A DNA stretch of 62,345 nt. It comes from an uncultured Granulosicoccaceae bacterium (lineage in GTDB: Bacteria > Pseudomonadota > Gammaproteobacteria > Granulosicoccales > Granulosicoccaceae). The stretch spans positions 1-62,345 of the forward strand of contig CALGND010000018.1 in NCBI GenBank assembly GCA_937958675.1, written 5' to 3'. This document shows, one piece after another, positions 18,627 through 26,813 of the stretch. Numbering within the stretch: position 1 is the stretch's first letter; each line of letters opens with the position of its first letter. The notes under the pieces were generated by a model that saw only the letters and a program-made list of their open reading frames with translations, ran no database searches and was not told the DNA's origin. The translations under genes and the position numbers were made by a program.

Positions 18627-19505
18627 TTAATCTTTTGGCATATCAACCTTATGCAATCGACAAGCTTGCTGCAGTGTATTGTGTAGCAAACAAGCAATCG
18701 TCATTGGACCGACACCACCTGGCACTGGCGTGATCGCGCCAGCCACTGGCTCGGCCGAGTCAAAATCAACATCACCGACTAGCTTAGTTTTGCCATCCAC
18801 TTCAATTCGGTTAATGCCAACATCAATCACCGCAGCGCCTGGCTTGATCCAATCACCAAGAACCATTTTTGGACGCCCTACCGCAGCAACCACGATGTCA
18901 GCTTCTCTACACACAGCCGGTAGATCTTTGGTGCGTGAATGCGCGATAGTGACCGTACAACTTTCCTGTAATAGCAACGCAGCCATCGGCTTACCAACAA
19001 TATTACTACGACCCACCACTACAGCAGACTTGCCAGACAAATCACCAAGACGATCTTTAAGCATCATGATGCAACCTAAAGGGGTGCAAGGCACAACGCC
19101 ATCAGCTCCTGTGTTTAGCATGCCAACATTCATTAAATGAAAACCATCAACATCTTTTTCGTAGTTAATTGAATCCAACACTGTGGGTTCATCGATATGC
19201 TTAGGCAATGGTAATTGCACCAAAATACCATGGACCGAATCATCGGCATTTAGCTCGGATATCAGTTTGAGTAATGCTTCTTGAGAAGTGGATTCATCCA
19301 GCTTGTGTTCAATCGACTTCATACCCACTTCAGTGGTTTGTTTGCCTTTGTTACGCACGTAAACTTGGCTTGCCGGATCCTCACCTACTAAAACAACAGC
19401 CAATCCGGGCGTAAATCCATGATTTTCTTTGACGTAGCTGATTTTTTTGGCAAGCGAGGCACGTAAACCTTCAGCAAACAATTTGCCGTCTATGATCTTA
19501 TTCAT
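18627..19505 (-). CDS. folD: Bifunctional methylene-THF dehydrogenase / methenyl-THF cyclohydrolase
   Basis: FolD turns 5,10-methylene-THF into 10-formyl-THF in two steps with NADP, feeding purine and formyl-Met synthesis. The protein has 292 residues, as expected. Visible motifs are [23 protein letters not shown], which holds the catalytic lysine region, [42 protein letters not shown] and the C-terminal [18 protein letters not shown]. It is monocistronic, with a strong terminator behind it. It uses the product of GlyA. Confidence 0.97.
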   Translation of the reverse strand: MNKIIDGKLFAEGLRASLAKKISYVKENHGFTPGLAVVLVGEDPASQVYVRNKGKQTTEVGMKSIEHKLDESTSQEALLKLISELNADDSVHGILVQLPLPKHIDEPTVLDSINYEKDVDGFHLMNVGMLNTGADGVVPCTPLGCIMMLKDRLGDLSGKSAVVVGRSNIVGKPMAALLLQESCTVTIAHSRTKDLPAVCREADIVVAAVGRPKMVLGDWIKPGAAVIDVGINRIEVDGKTKLVGDVDFDSAEPVAGAITPVPGGVGPMTIACLLHNTLQQACRLHKVDMPKD

Positions 19506-19598
19506 ATCTATGCACTATTATAAGTTTGTGGGCGTATCAGCTCGGGCTGACACGTGGCCGATTGCCACTAGTTTACGCCATTCATAACGACAGGTGAA

Positions 19599-20354
19599 AT
19601 GATGAGTCAATTTTCGTATCTATCAGTCGCATTTGCTGCCTGCCTACTAGCCGCCTGCAGTAGCAGCAACACCACAGACAACGAGCCACAGAATGATCAG
19701 ATCTCGCCTATGACTACGGTCACTCCGGTGGCCAGTACAATCGAAAACGGCCAACAATTTGCCACAACTGGCCGCGCTGCAATACTGGCAACACAGCTGT
19801 CCACTGAAATCACAAGCATGCTTAATGTTTTGAACGAGGCAGTCAGTAGCGGAGTGACTAGCGGCACTGCCAACGGCGCAGACTTAACTAATAATTGCCT
19901 AGCAAGTTTTGATGAGAGCTTAGGCAAACCTGTTGCCGATTTCAGTTGCAATTCTGCAGTGACATTAAGTGGGTCAACGGCAACGGAATTCTCAGGCCAG
20001 GTTTTGCTTACTGACTACTGCGAGGCGTCGTTAGCGACACACCAAGCACAAAATTGCGCAATAAAGGAAGGCACTATAGGATTGCCACTTGAATGGATTG
20101 CCGATGAAACTGGTACACCCAGCCCTTTGGTGGCGACCATCATCAGCTACCGAAACGAAGACAGAATGTTAACGATCACGACATCAGAACAGCTTGGGTT
20201 GGCCGCAAGCAACTGTACTTACGACATGGCCAACAATGGGCAATCTGATGAAGTGACTGCAGCCGAATGTTTTGCACGCTTAGTTGAAAGTATTGACCGG
20301 TTAGAGTCGAATTTTGTGACAATTACACTTTCAGTGCAGGGTGTGAGTATTTAA
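19599..20354 (+). CDS. Hypothetical lipoprotein
   Basis: This is a 251-residue protein that I do not recognise. The N-terminus is a lipoprotein signal peptide with lipobox LAAC (Cys20), followed by a Ser/Asn/Asp-rich linker, so it should be lipidated and exported. The mature part is acidic and rich in Thr, Ser and Ala, with six further cysteines that could form disulfides in the periplasm (for example NNCLASF, DFSCNS, LTDYCEAS, QNCAIKE). AGGTGA lies just before two tandem ATGs. It is divergent from folD and convergent with the 62-residue gene downstream. Confidence 0.75.
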   Translation: MMSQFSYLSVAFAACLLAACSSSNTTDNEPQNDQISPMTTVTPVASTIENGQQFATTGRAAILATQLSTEITSMLNVLNEAVSSGVTSGTANGADLTNNCLASFDESLGKPVADFSCNSAVTLSGSTATEFSGQVLLTDYCEASLATHQAQNCAIKEGTIGLPLEWIADETGTPSPLVATIISYRNEDRMLTITTSEQLGLAASNCTYDMANNGQSDEVTAAECFARLVESIDRLESNFVTITLSVQGVSI

Positions 20355-20363
20355 GCAATTATG

Positions 20364-20400
20364 CTATGAATCAAAAGGTGTAGCCTATGAATCCAAATGT
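20364..20400. repeat. Pair of 16-bp direct repeats, 21-bp period
   Basis: CTATGAATC[A/C]AAA[G/T]GT occurs twice, at 20364-20379 and 20385-20400, with two mismatches. The period of 21 bp is two helical turns. It lies in the gap between two convergent genes and covers the stop codon of the 62-residue gene. It may be a local duplication or a protein site. Confidence 0.5.
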
Positions 20401-20573
20401 TTAATTATTCGCTGCAGAACTTCATCCTCTGGATCGTCTCTGAATCTTTTTCGTATTACATCAGTTTCTTGCGGCGTTAGTTTTGCAAACGCTTTCCAAG
20501 CTGCTTCGTCTTCGAAGCCGTATTCTTCAATTTTATCTACTACAGATTCTTTAATATGTTCTTTAATGCTCAT
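20385..20573 (-). CDS. Small helical protein of unknown function (62 residues)
   Basis: The protein is highly charged and mostly helical by composition (many Glu, Asp and Lys, no signal peptide, no Cys). It contains AAWKAFAKLTPQETDVIRKRF in its middle. A strong SD (GAGGGAG, about 6 nt before the ATG) argues that it is a real gene. I do not recognise the family. It sits between a lipoprotein (convergent) and an Hsp20 gene (upstream, same strand), so it may be co-expressed with the heat-shock gene or have its own promoter in 20574-20730. Confidence 0.65.
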   Translation of the reverse strand: MSIKEHIKESVVDKIEEYGFEDEAAWKAFAKLTPQETDVIRKRFRDDPEDEVLQRIIKHLDS

Positions 20574-20730
20574 ATCAAACTCCCTCTAACTCCTTGTTTC
20601 AATTTCAACCTAAGCGGACTAGCTAAGCTCCGAAGTGCCAGCAAGCCCACCAAGGTATTTCCTTAACCCATTACACCTAACTTATTTTTTCCGGTCTACC
20701 TCAAAAAGCACAAAACGCCGAAAAATTAGG

Positions 20731-21177
20731 CTAACTGCCTCTATTGATGGGCACCTGTCGAGCAACTTCATTGGCTACTTTATTTAAGCGAATCTCGAGA
20801 ACGCCGTTTTTAGCAGAAGCAGTGACTGTCTCTTCATCAACATTGGCGTGTAGATCAAAGTGCCTTGAGAATGTGCCTGTTGAGCGTTCATGATATTGCA
20901 CATTGGCCGTCGCTTCACGCGTGCCTGATACACTCAGTACATTGCGCTGAATGGTGACATCAATGTCGTCCAACTCAACGCCGGGCACATCGATTAGGTA
21001 ACTGAAATGATCGTCTGTTTCAATGACATCAGCTCGAGGACGCCAATCCGAATCAGCGCTTTGAGCAGCTTGGGCCATGTTCGAAACCCAATCGCCTTCG
21101 AACATTTTGCTCAGCTCTTTTTGCACGCGCTGTATGCCGTCAACATTGATAAATGGTTCAAATGGTGTTGATGCCAT
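20731..21177 (-). CDS. Hsp20 / alpha-crystallin family small heat shock protein
   Basis: This is a 148-residue holdase chaperone that binds unfolding proteins and keeps them refoldable. The alpha-crystallin domain spans about 45-140: DVIETDDHFSYLIDVPGVELDDIDVTI, LSVSGTRE, and the C-terminal GVLEIRLNK (the family's G-V-L motif). The tail after the domain is short (VANEVARQVPINRGS), with VPI as a possible I-x-I-like oligomer contact. An AGGAGACAAG stretch precedes the ATG. Heat-shock control would be expected, but no sigma-32 site was identified by eye. Confidence 0.93.
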   Translation of the reverse strand: MASTPFEPFINVDGIQRVQKELSKMFEGDWVSNMAQAAQSADSDWRPRADVIETDDHFSYLIDVPGVELDDIDVTIQRNVLSVSGTREATANVQYHERSTGTFSRHFDLHANVDEETVTASAKNGVLEIRLNKVANEVARQVPINRGS

Positions 21178-21248
21178 GCTTGTCTCCTATCGCTTATATC
21201 AACTCGCTAAAACCAGAAGTTGGTGACACTCGAGACAATTTCAAGGTT

Positions 21249-22214
21249 TTAAAGCGTTTTAGCGCAACCAATTAATGCAGGAAAAGGCGCTGTTATCACA
21301 AAAGTCGGCATTTTTTCGAGTATGGCTCGCATTCGGCCCTTCGCTTCAAATCGTTCTCGAAACGCAGAATCGATAAAAAACTGACCAAGTTTAGGCGTAA
21401 TACCGCCACCGATATAAACGCCGCCAGCTGCACCGATTGTTAGCGCTAGATTACCTGCACAGGAACCGAGTAATGCACAAAAAATATTGAGTGTTTCAAG
21501 ACAAGCAGCATCGTTATGTTGCAATGCACGCTCGGAGATTTCGGCAGGCTTTAACGGCGCAGCTTCTACTCCATCGAGTTGTCGCAACACAAGATAGAGC
21601 TCAGCCATACCAGGCCCTGACAACACACGCTCGGCCGATACGTGGCCATATTTTCTTTCAAGCACCTTGTAAATAGCCCGCTCACGATCTGTTACCACAC
21701 CTAAGGTGACATGACCTCCTTCACCTTCCAACGTGCCGTGCTGTATCAACTCGCCATTAGCATTAAACACTGGCACTAGGCCCGACACCCCTAAACCCGT
21801 GCCTGGACCGATCAACCCGATGGCACCTATTGCAGGCTCTATCTTTGGTCCAACCACTTGCACGTCGTCTTTGGATAAGTGCGGAAGAGACAACGCCAAA
21901 GCCGAATAGTCGTTTAGCACATTAAGAGAACTTAATTTTAAGGAGCCTTTTAATTGCTGTTGGGAAAAAGACCAGTTAGGTCGATTAGTGAGGGTGACTT
22001 GATCACCCGTAATTGGCGTAGCAACTGCCATCGCCACATGATTAAGCCTATTGATATTTTGTGTAGTGAGATAATGCTCGAGCGCTGCGGGTAAGTTCGC
22101 GTGATCATCACAGGCTAATGTTGTTGGACTTAAGGGGTTTCCACGCTCATCCAGCATGGCAAAACGTGCATTGGTACCACCTATATCTGCAACCAGTCGA
22201 TCAGTTATTCCCAT
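21249..22214 (-). CDS. glk: Glucokinase
   Basis: This 321-residue ATP-dependent hexokinase of the Glk family phosphorylates glucose to glucose-6-phosphate in the cytoplasm. It has the same length as E. coli Glk. The N-terminal phosphate-binding loop VADIGGTNARFAML, the catalytic block LNDYSALALSLP, GPGTGLGVSGLVP and EGGHVTLG are present. Its ATG lies 14 bp inside the 3' end of the upstream esterase gene, so it is probably translated from the same message. That links it to processing of extracellular carbohydrate. Confidence 0.95.
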   Translation of the reverse strand: MGITDRLVADIGGTNARFAMLDERGNPLSPTTLACDDHANLPAALEHYLTTQNINRLNHVAMAVATPITGDQVTLTNRPNWSFSQQQLKGSLKLSSLNVLNDYSALALSLPHLSKDDVQVVGPKIEPAIGAIGLIGPGTGLGVSGLVPVFNANGELIQHGTLEGEGGHVTLGVVTDRERAIYKVLERKYGHVSAERVLSGPGMAELYLVLRQLDGVEAAPLKPAEISERALQHNDAACLETLNIFCALLGSCAGNLALTIGAAGGVYIGGGITPKLGQFFIDSAFRERFEAKGRMRAILEKMPTFVITAPFPALIGCAKTL

Positions 22215-24405
22215 CTCTCGTCCAAACAGCTCTTAGCGCCAAATAGAAACGGTAACCCATCTCGCGATAAGCTGCACCACCAAAATGCACACAAGAGTTG
22301 TTTCCACAATGGTAGGTGGGTGGTCGGAGGTCGTCGTTATTCACAAATCCTGCGTGCGGGATAGAGATTGATACATTGCGATGAACTGTATCAACAACCG
22401 TTTTTAGCTCACCAAACTGCGAGAAATCGCCGCGTTCATCTTGCCCCTTGGACATAGTTGCCACGATAAACGGCACATCAGATGTACTGCCACGCGCAGC
22501 ACCACCACGCCGATCACCCCTGGCCTCGCCACGAAAGCGCTCCGCCAACCGGCTAAGGTTTTCTTGGTAGCGGTAAGCGCAATCACCATTATTTGAATCA
22601 GCCTCCCCTTGATGCCACAGGATGCCCCGGAATATGCCACCGGTATCCCTTAAGGTCATATTTAGGCGGGTTAATGCTCGGTCCGCCAATAGAGTTCCGC
22701 CGTGACTAGGGGCGTTAGTGGAATACGCATTCCAGCTAATGTCACCAAAACCATCATCGCAAAAACCTGAGGCAGACCACGCTGCCGGGACTAGATAAAT
22801 CTCACGGCTTGTGTCGTTTAACGCTGCTTTGGCGAACGACAAACCCGGTCCAATAAACTGTGCTTCCTTACGAGGCACCCAGGCCTCTCGTGGTTCATGC
22901 AGCGGGTCTTCCGCAGTAATAAAACGTGGGTTAGTGGCATTGGAGCCTTCATCGGTAAACTGCCAGTTTTGACTAAAGGCCTCCGCGCTATTCTGTCGCA
23001 CGTTTAATTGACGAATTCTAGGATTAAGCTCGTCCGGCCCACCTGGGTCACTGTTGCGAATGTAACGCTCACTGGCGCCCACCATATTACTTTGGCCAAC
23101 TAATAAATAGATATCCGGTGCATCAACAGGCTCTACATTCATAAATAATGTAGTTTTTGATTCCACGCCTTGTTGCTCTGCTGTCACGATATATCGTCGT
23201 TCGTGATTCTGAATTGGCATGGCGGCTATATCTAACCAAATGCGCAAACTGGTGCTGGATTCGCCGTTGATAGTGACGTGATCAAAACTATGACGCAGGA
23301 ATCGCGAAAAATCGCCTCGCTCAGAACGTAACGATAAATTAATCGGTGATCGGTTGCCGTTAGAGCGCTGAAACTGAATCGGCACCACGACTCCAGACCC
23401 GTTGCCCTCTCGTAAAGTAAACCGATTAGTCGGCAAAGTCATGCCGAAATCCCCAGAGTTACCTGGGTTTACCGACGCGCCTTGTGCCGTTAGCGCAAAG
23501 CTCACGTTTTCACTGCTCGAGCCTGAAGAATCAATCGCCCTAATTTGATACTGGTAGTTTCTACCCGCCTGTAACGAGCTTTCAAAGTAACTATGGCCAT
23601 TCAAAGTTGCTAGCAACGTACCATCGCGACGCAGTTCATAGCGAATACCATTCCCCGGTACGGCGCTCCAAAACAGCTCAGCTGCCGTAGACGAATAAAA
23701 CTGCCCACGGAAATTACCTGGTGCCGCTATCGAGCTAGAATCTTGTTGTGGTTGAGATTGATTGTTTGAACTTGCACCCGCTTCCAACTCATAGCTAGCC
23801 GCGTTACTGAGCGAGCCACTAGCGTCGATTGATCGCAAAGAGTACCGATACACCTGACCCGCGACCAATGCATCTTCAAAATAGCTTCGGCCATTGCCGG
23901 TATAGATCAATCGATCATCACGAAATAACCGAAAGTTGCTCACAGTCGTGCCATCTGCGGGAAGCCCCCAGAATAGTTCGGCAGCGCTGCCAGAATAAAC
24001 TGACGCCCTAAAATTTGTCGGCACGCCTGCACCAGACACTGGCGCATTATTAGATGTTGTACCACTGCTTGAAACTTGAGCACTGCAACTGCTAAAGGTT
24101 TCGCGCCCCGCTGTTGCAACGATTGCGACTAGACAATATCCACCAGCACTACCGTTGAAGCTCACACTGCCCCTCTGCTGAGCTGGTTTAATGGTCGTTA
24201 CGTAACTACCGTCTCTGTATACATTTAAACCAAGCAAGGCCTCCGCTGCTTGGTACTCAATAGTTATCTGCCCACCACTACTTTGTACGCTGCTAATTTG
24301 CGGCGCTTGCATAGACCATGCAGGCGCGATAAGCGTTGCAAATAGAATGCTTGCCGCGACGAGCCTGGCGAAGACCACCTTTAATATTGTTTTGTAGAAA
24401 TTCAC
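22201..24405 (-). CDS. Secreted SASA-type carbohydrate esterase with tandem FnIII-like domains
   Basis: This 734-residue exported protein has a signal peptide at about 1-31. Two clear internal copies, about 127-208 and 229-306, align with each other (NFR...GSAAELFW...RSYFE...AGQVYRYSLRSIDASGS against NFR...STAAELFW...HSYFE...AGRNYQYQIRAIDSSGS); they look like fibronectin-III modules, with a third, more distant one near 35-110. A beta region at 315-425 follows, then a sialate-O-acetylesterase-like domain from about 430: YLLVGQSNMVGAS (Ser439 nucleophile) and ILWHQGEADSNN. It probably removes acetyl groups from polysaccharides outside the cell. The start is GTG at 24405 with no clear SD. It overlaps glk by 14 bp. 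Confidence 0.87.
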   Translation of the reverse strand: MNFYKTILKVVFARLVAASILFATLIAPAWSMQAPQISSVQSSGGQITIEYQAAEALLGLNVYRDGSYVTTIKPAQQRGSVSFNGSAGGYCLVAIVATAGRETFSSCSAQVSSSGTTSNNAPVSGAGVPTNFRASVYSGSAAELFWGLPADGTTVSNFRLFRDDRLIYTGNGRSYFEDALVAGQVYRYSLRSIDASGSLSNAASYELEAGASSNNQSQPQQDSSSIAAPGNFRGQFYSSTAAELFWSAVPGNGIRYELRRDGTLLATLNGHSYFESSLQAGRNYQYQIRAIDSSGSSSENVSFALTAQGASVNPGNSGDFGMTLPTNRFTLREGNGSGVVVPIQFQRSNGNRSPINLSLRSERGDFSRFLRHSFDHVTINGESSTSLRIWLDIAAMPIQNHERRYIVTAEQQGVESKTTLFMNVEPVDAPDIYLLVGQSNMVGASERYIRNSDPGGPDELNPRIRQLNVRQNSAEAFSQNWQFTDEGSNATNPRFITAEDPLHEPREAWVPRKEAQFIGPGLSFAKAALNDTSREIYLVPAAWSASGFCDDGFGDISWNAYSTNAPSHGGTLLADRALTRLNMTLRDTGGIFRGILWHQGEADSNNGDCAYRYQENLSRLAERFRGEARGDRRGGAARGSTSDVPFIVATMSKGQDERGDFSQFGELKTVVDTVHRNVSISIPHAGFVNNDDLRPPTYHCGNNSCVHFGGAAYREMGYRFYLALRAVWTRDGNN

Positions 24406-24701
24406 GAGAGCTTGTGGCTGGTTTTTATTTTAATGGAGAAAATTGCCGATTCGTTAACGCGTTAAGTGGGGACGTACTTTACCTACGCGGTACGTGATTA
24501 AGGCTAACGGAATCCGGATAAAAAGGGGCGGTATCGAGAGATTTGTATTGGAATTTTACATTGGTTGTAGTGCGTGGATTTCGCTGAGCTTAGCGTGTAT
24601 AAAATTTGACCATGCGGTATTGCGATTGAGGCCTTGGTTTTCATCCTGAGAAGGATTTGCCAATCGTTTAGTTGGGGATGTGGCTTGGGGGATCTAGGAT
24701 A
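24406..24701. other. Non-coding gap between the esterase and the tRNA genes
   Basis: No convincing gene is present. A frame covering 24504-24812 on the minus strand overlaps the tRNA and is spurious. A small perfect hairpin (ATCCT-GAGA-AGGAT, 24643-24656) lies downstream of the tRNA-Ser gene, but it has no T-run. The esterase promoter should lie near 24410-24500. Confidence 0.5.
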
Positions 24702-24793
24702 TGGCGGAGAGAGAGGGATTCGAACCCTCGATACGCTATAAAACGTATACTCCCTTAGCAGGGGAGCGCCTTCAGCCACTCGGCCACCTCTCC
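24702..24793 (-). tRNA. tRNA-Ser (GCT)
   Basis: The minus-strand sequence starts GGAGAGGTGGCCGAGTGG and has a long variable arm (ACTCCC...GTATAC) as in serine tRNAs. The anticodon GCT lies in CCTGCTAAGG, and GGTTCGAATCC forms the T loop. The 7-bp acceptor stem pairs with one G-T wobble, and CCA is encoded at 24702-24704. It reads AGC/AGU codons. It is next to tRNA-Arg, as in the csrA-serV-argV arrangement of E. coli. Confidence 0.97.
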
Positions 24794-24862
24794 GGACTGT
24801 TTCGATACTCATCTACGCTAAGCAATCACTTGAGTAAGCTAATCAATCACTCAAGCAAATAA

Positions 24863-24939
24863 TGGCGCGCCCGGAAGGATTCGAACCTCCGACCGCCTGG
24901 TTCGTAGCCAGGTACTCTATCCAACTGAGCTACGGGCGC
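24863..24939 (-). tRNA. tRNA-Arg (ACG)
   Basis: The minus-strand sequence begins GCGCCCGTAGCTCAGTTGG. The anticodon loop CTACGAA gives ACG (ICG after editing), the T loop is GGTTCGAATCC, the 7-bp acceptor stem is perfect, and CCA is encoded at 24863-24865. It reads CGU/CGC/CGA. It lies 69 bp upstream of tRNA-Ser and was probably transcribed with it. Confidence 0.97.
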
Positions 24940-25022
24940 GCTACAGCCAGAGAATTATGGCTGCTGAGAGAGATGACGTCAACAAAGATCTGAATCTAAT
25001 TTATATCGGCTGGGACTAGGTG

Positions 25023-25235
25023 TCACGAATCGCCGGATGCGACGACCTCTGCAACCTGCGCTGCCACCTGTTGCTCTTGCTTTATCCGTTGATAGATTTC
25101 TTCGCGGTGAACCGCGACTTCTTTCGGTGCATTTACACCGATTCTAACTTGGTTACCTTTTACACCTAATAAGGTCACCGTTACCTCGTCACCGACCATT
25201 AATGTTTCACCTACTCGTCGAGTTAGTATCAACAT
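25023..25235 (-). CDS. csrA: Carbon storage regulator CsrA (RsmA)
   Basis: This 70-residue RNA-binding dimer recognises GGA motifs in mRNA leaders and controls translation and stability of metabolism, motility and biofilm messages. The canonical start [16 protein letters not shown] sits at the ATG at 25235; the frame can be extended to a TTG at 25250, but that would place the SD inside the gene. Key residues L4, R6, R7 and the I-V-H-R-E-E segment ([12 protein letters not shown]) are present. The SD GGGAGAAG holds a GGGA, a possible autoregulation site. Downstream are tRNA-Arg and tRNA-Ser. Confidence 0.97.
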   Translation of the reverse strand: MLILTRRVGETLMVGDEVTVTLLGVKGNQVRIGVNAPKEVAVHREEIYQRIKQEQQVAAQVAEVVASGDS

Positions 25236-25240
25236 TTGAA

Positions 25241-25248
25241 CTTCTCCC
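25241..25248 (-). promoter_or_regulatory. Ribosome binding site that fixes the csrA start
   Basis: On the minus strand GGGAGAAG lies 5 nt before the ATG at 25235. It decides between that ATG and the in-frame TTG at 25250. Its GGGA core could also be bound by CsrA. Confidence 0.85.
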
Positions 25249-25302
25249 AAATACGTTACAACTTAATATTTCTTCTTTGAATACGTATTAATTTAAACAC
25301 GT

Positions 25303-25321
25303 TGTATCTGGCCTGTATCTG
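25303..25321 (-). repeat. Perfect 8-bp direct repeat upstream of csrA
   Basis: On the coding strand of csrA the sequence reads CAGATACA-GGC-CAGATACA: two perfect copies with an 11-bp period, 68-86 nt before the csrA start. One helical turn spacing suggests a protein site on one DNA face. Similar CAGATAT copies occur upstream of rne. The rest of 25249-25540 shows no gene and no clear terminator for lysC. Confidence 0.45.
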
Positions 25322-25540
25322 ACGACCGTGCGAATAACTCAATACATCAAAAGAAAAGATGAATGGAACCCGCACATTATGGCACCTTGATTTGTGCTTC
25401 CAAGTAAGGAGCTTGCTTTAAGAGTTACATTTCACAAGCAGTCACGATTAGTTACTGACGTGCCACAATTCATCGAACATAACTAATACTTGTGGACTAG
25501 GCCAGCCAACTTAAAGCAGTTATTCCAAAGTTAATTTGTG

Positions 25541-26782
25541 TTACGCCTCGGTAACTGCTGCATCGGCTAAACCAAATTCGTCGTGCAATGATCGCACACC
25601 TAATTCAAGATAGTCTTCGTCAATAACAACAGATATCTTAATTTCGGATGTAGTGATCATGCGCAAATTGATGCCTTTTTCAGAAAGCGCTCGAAACATT
25701 CGACTTGCAATACCAGCGTGAGAGCGCATTCCCACGCCTACTATGGATACTTTTACTATTTGATCATTACCGGTAACAGTTGCCGCACCCAATTCTTTTT
25801 GTCGAGCGACAAGAAAATCTAATACCCGTTGGTATTCATCGCGATGCACTGTAAAAGTAAAATCGGTCGTGCCATCAACACCCGCGTTTTGCACGATCAT
25901 ATCCACTTCGACATTTAAATCGGCTATTGGCCCAAGTATCGAATAAGCAGTGCCCGGTTGATCAGCAATATTTGTAATGGTTATTTGCGCCTCGTCCCTG
26001 TTGAACGCAATTCCAGAAACCAGCGCTTGTTCCATTTCGTTTTCCTCATCATCTGTTGTTATCAATGTGCCTTCACCCTCTTCAAAAGAAGAAAGCACTC
26101 TTAGTGGCACGTTATATTTTCCGGCAAACTCAACCGCTCTAATTTGTAATACCTTCGAGCCCAAGCTAGCCATCTCTAGCATCTCCTCAAATGTAATACG
26201 ATCAAGCCGTCGTGCTTTGCTTTCTACTCGAGGGTCGGTCGTATAAACACCATCGACATCCGTGAAAATTTGGCACTCATCTGACCCCAAGGCTGCTGCC
26301 AAAGCCACCGCTGAAGTGTCGGAGCCGCCACGCCCTAAGGTGGTGATATCGCCCTCAGCATCCACACCCTGGAAACCTGCGACCACCACAATCCGGCCCT
26401 TTTCTAAATCTGTCGTTATTTTGTCGGTATCGATGCTAACAATGCGTGCCTTACTGTGGCTGCTGTCAGTCAGGATGCGAACCTGCGCGCCTGTGTAGGA
26501 GCGAGCATCGCAGCCTAGCGTCTTTAACGCCATACATAGCAACGCTATGGTCACCTGCTCGCCCGTAGAGAGCAATACATCCAGCTCCCGCACATCGACT
26601 GTGGCAGGCATCACCTCTTTTGCCATCGCCACCAGCCGGTTTGTTTCGCCCGACATAGCTGAGACAACAACAACTTGGTCGTCTCCAGCTTCTTTGGCCT
26701 TAGCGAGTTTTTTAGCAACGGCTTGGATACGCTCTACGGTGCCGACAGACGTGCCGCCGAATTTCTTGACAAGGGATGCCAT
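25541..26782 (-). CDS. lysC: Aspartate kinase
   Basis: This 413-residue monofunctional aspartokinase catalyses ATP-dependent phosphorylation of aspartate, the first step toward lysine, threonine, methionine and diaminopimelate. The N-terminal KFGGTSVGTVERI, VVVVSAMSGETNRL, and GFQGVDAEGDITTLGRGGSDTSAVALAAAL mark the amino-acid-kinase domain. Two ACT domains fill about 265-413 (ITITNIADQPGTAYSILGPIADLNVEVDMIVQN and VSIVGVGMRSHAGIASRMFRALSEKGINLRMITTSEI), which bind lysine/threonine for feedback control. It lies 31 bp downstream of alaS and so likely shares its transcript. No lysine riboswitch precedes it. Confidence 0.96.
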   Translation of the reverse strand: MASLVKKFGGTSVGTVERIQAVAKKLAKAKEAGDDQVVVVSAMSGETNRLVAMAKEVMPATVDVRELDVLLSTGEQVTIALLCMALKTLGCDARSYTGAQVRILTDSSHSKARIVSIDTDKITTDLEKGRIVVVAGFQGVDAEGDITTLGRGGSDTSAVALAAALGSDECQIFTDVDGVYTTDPRVESKARRLDRITFEEMLEMASLGSKVLQIRAVEFAGKYNVPLRVLSSFEEGEGTLITTDDEENEMEQALVSGIAFNRDEAQITITNIADQPGTAYSILGPIADLNVEVDMIVQNAGVDGTTDFTFTVHRDEYQRVLDFLVARQKELGAATVTGNDQIVKVSIVGVGMRSHAGIASRMFRALSEKGINLRMITTSEIKISVVIDEDYLELGVRSLHDEFGLADAAVTEA

Positions 26783-26813
26783 GATTTTGCTTACTATCTC
26801 TGCTTGTTATTAA

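Noticed and set aside
24504..24812. Open frame of 102 codons on the minus strand
   Set aside because: It covers most of the tRNA-Ser gene, and its residues are tRNA sequence read in frame.
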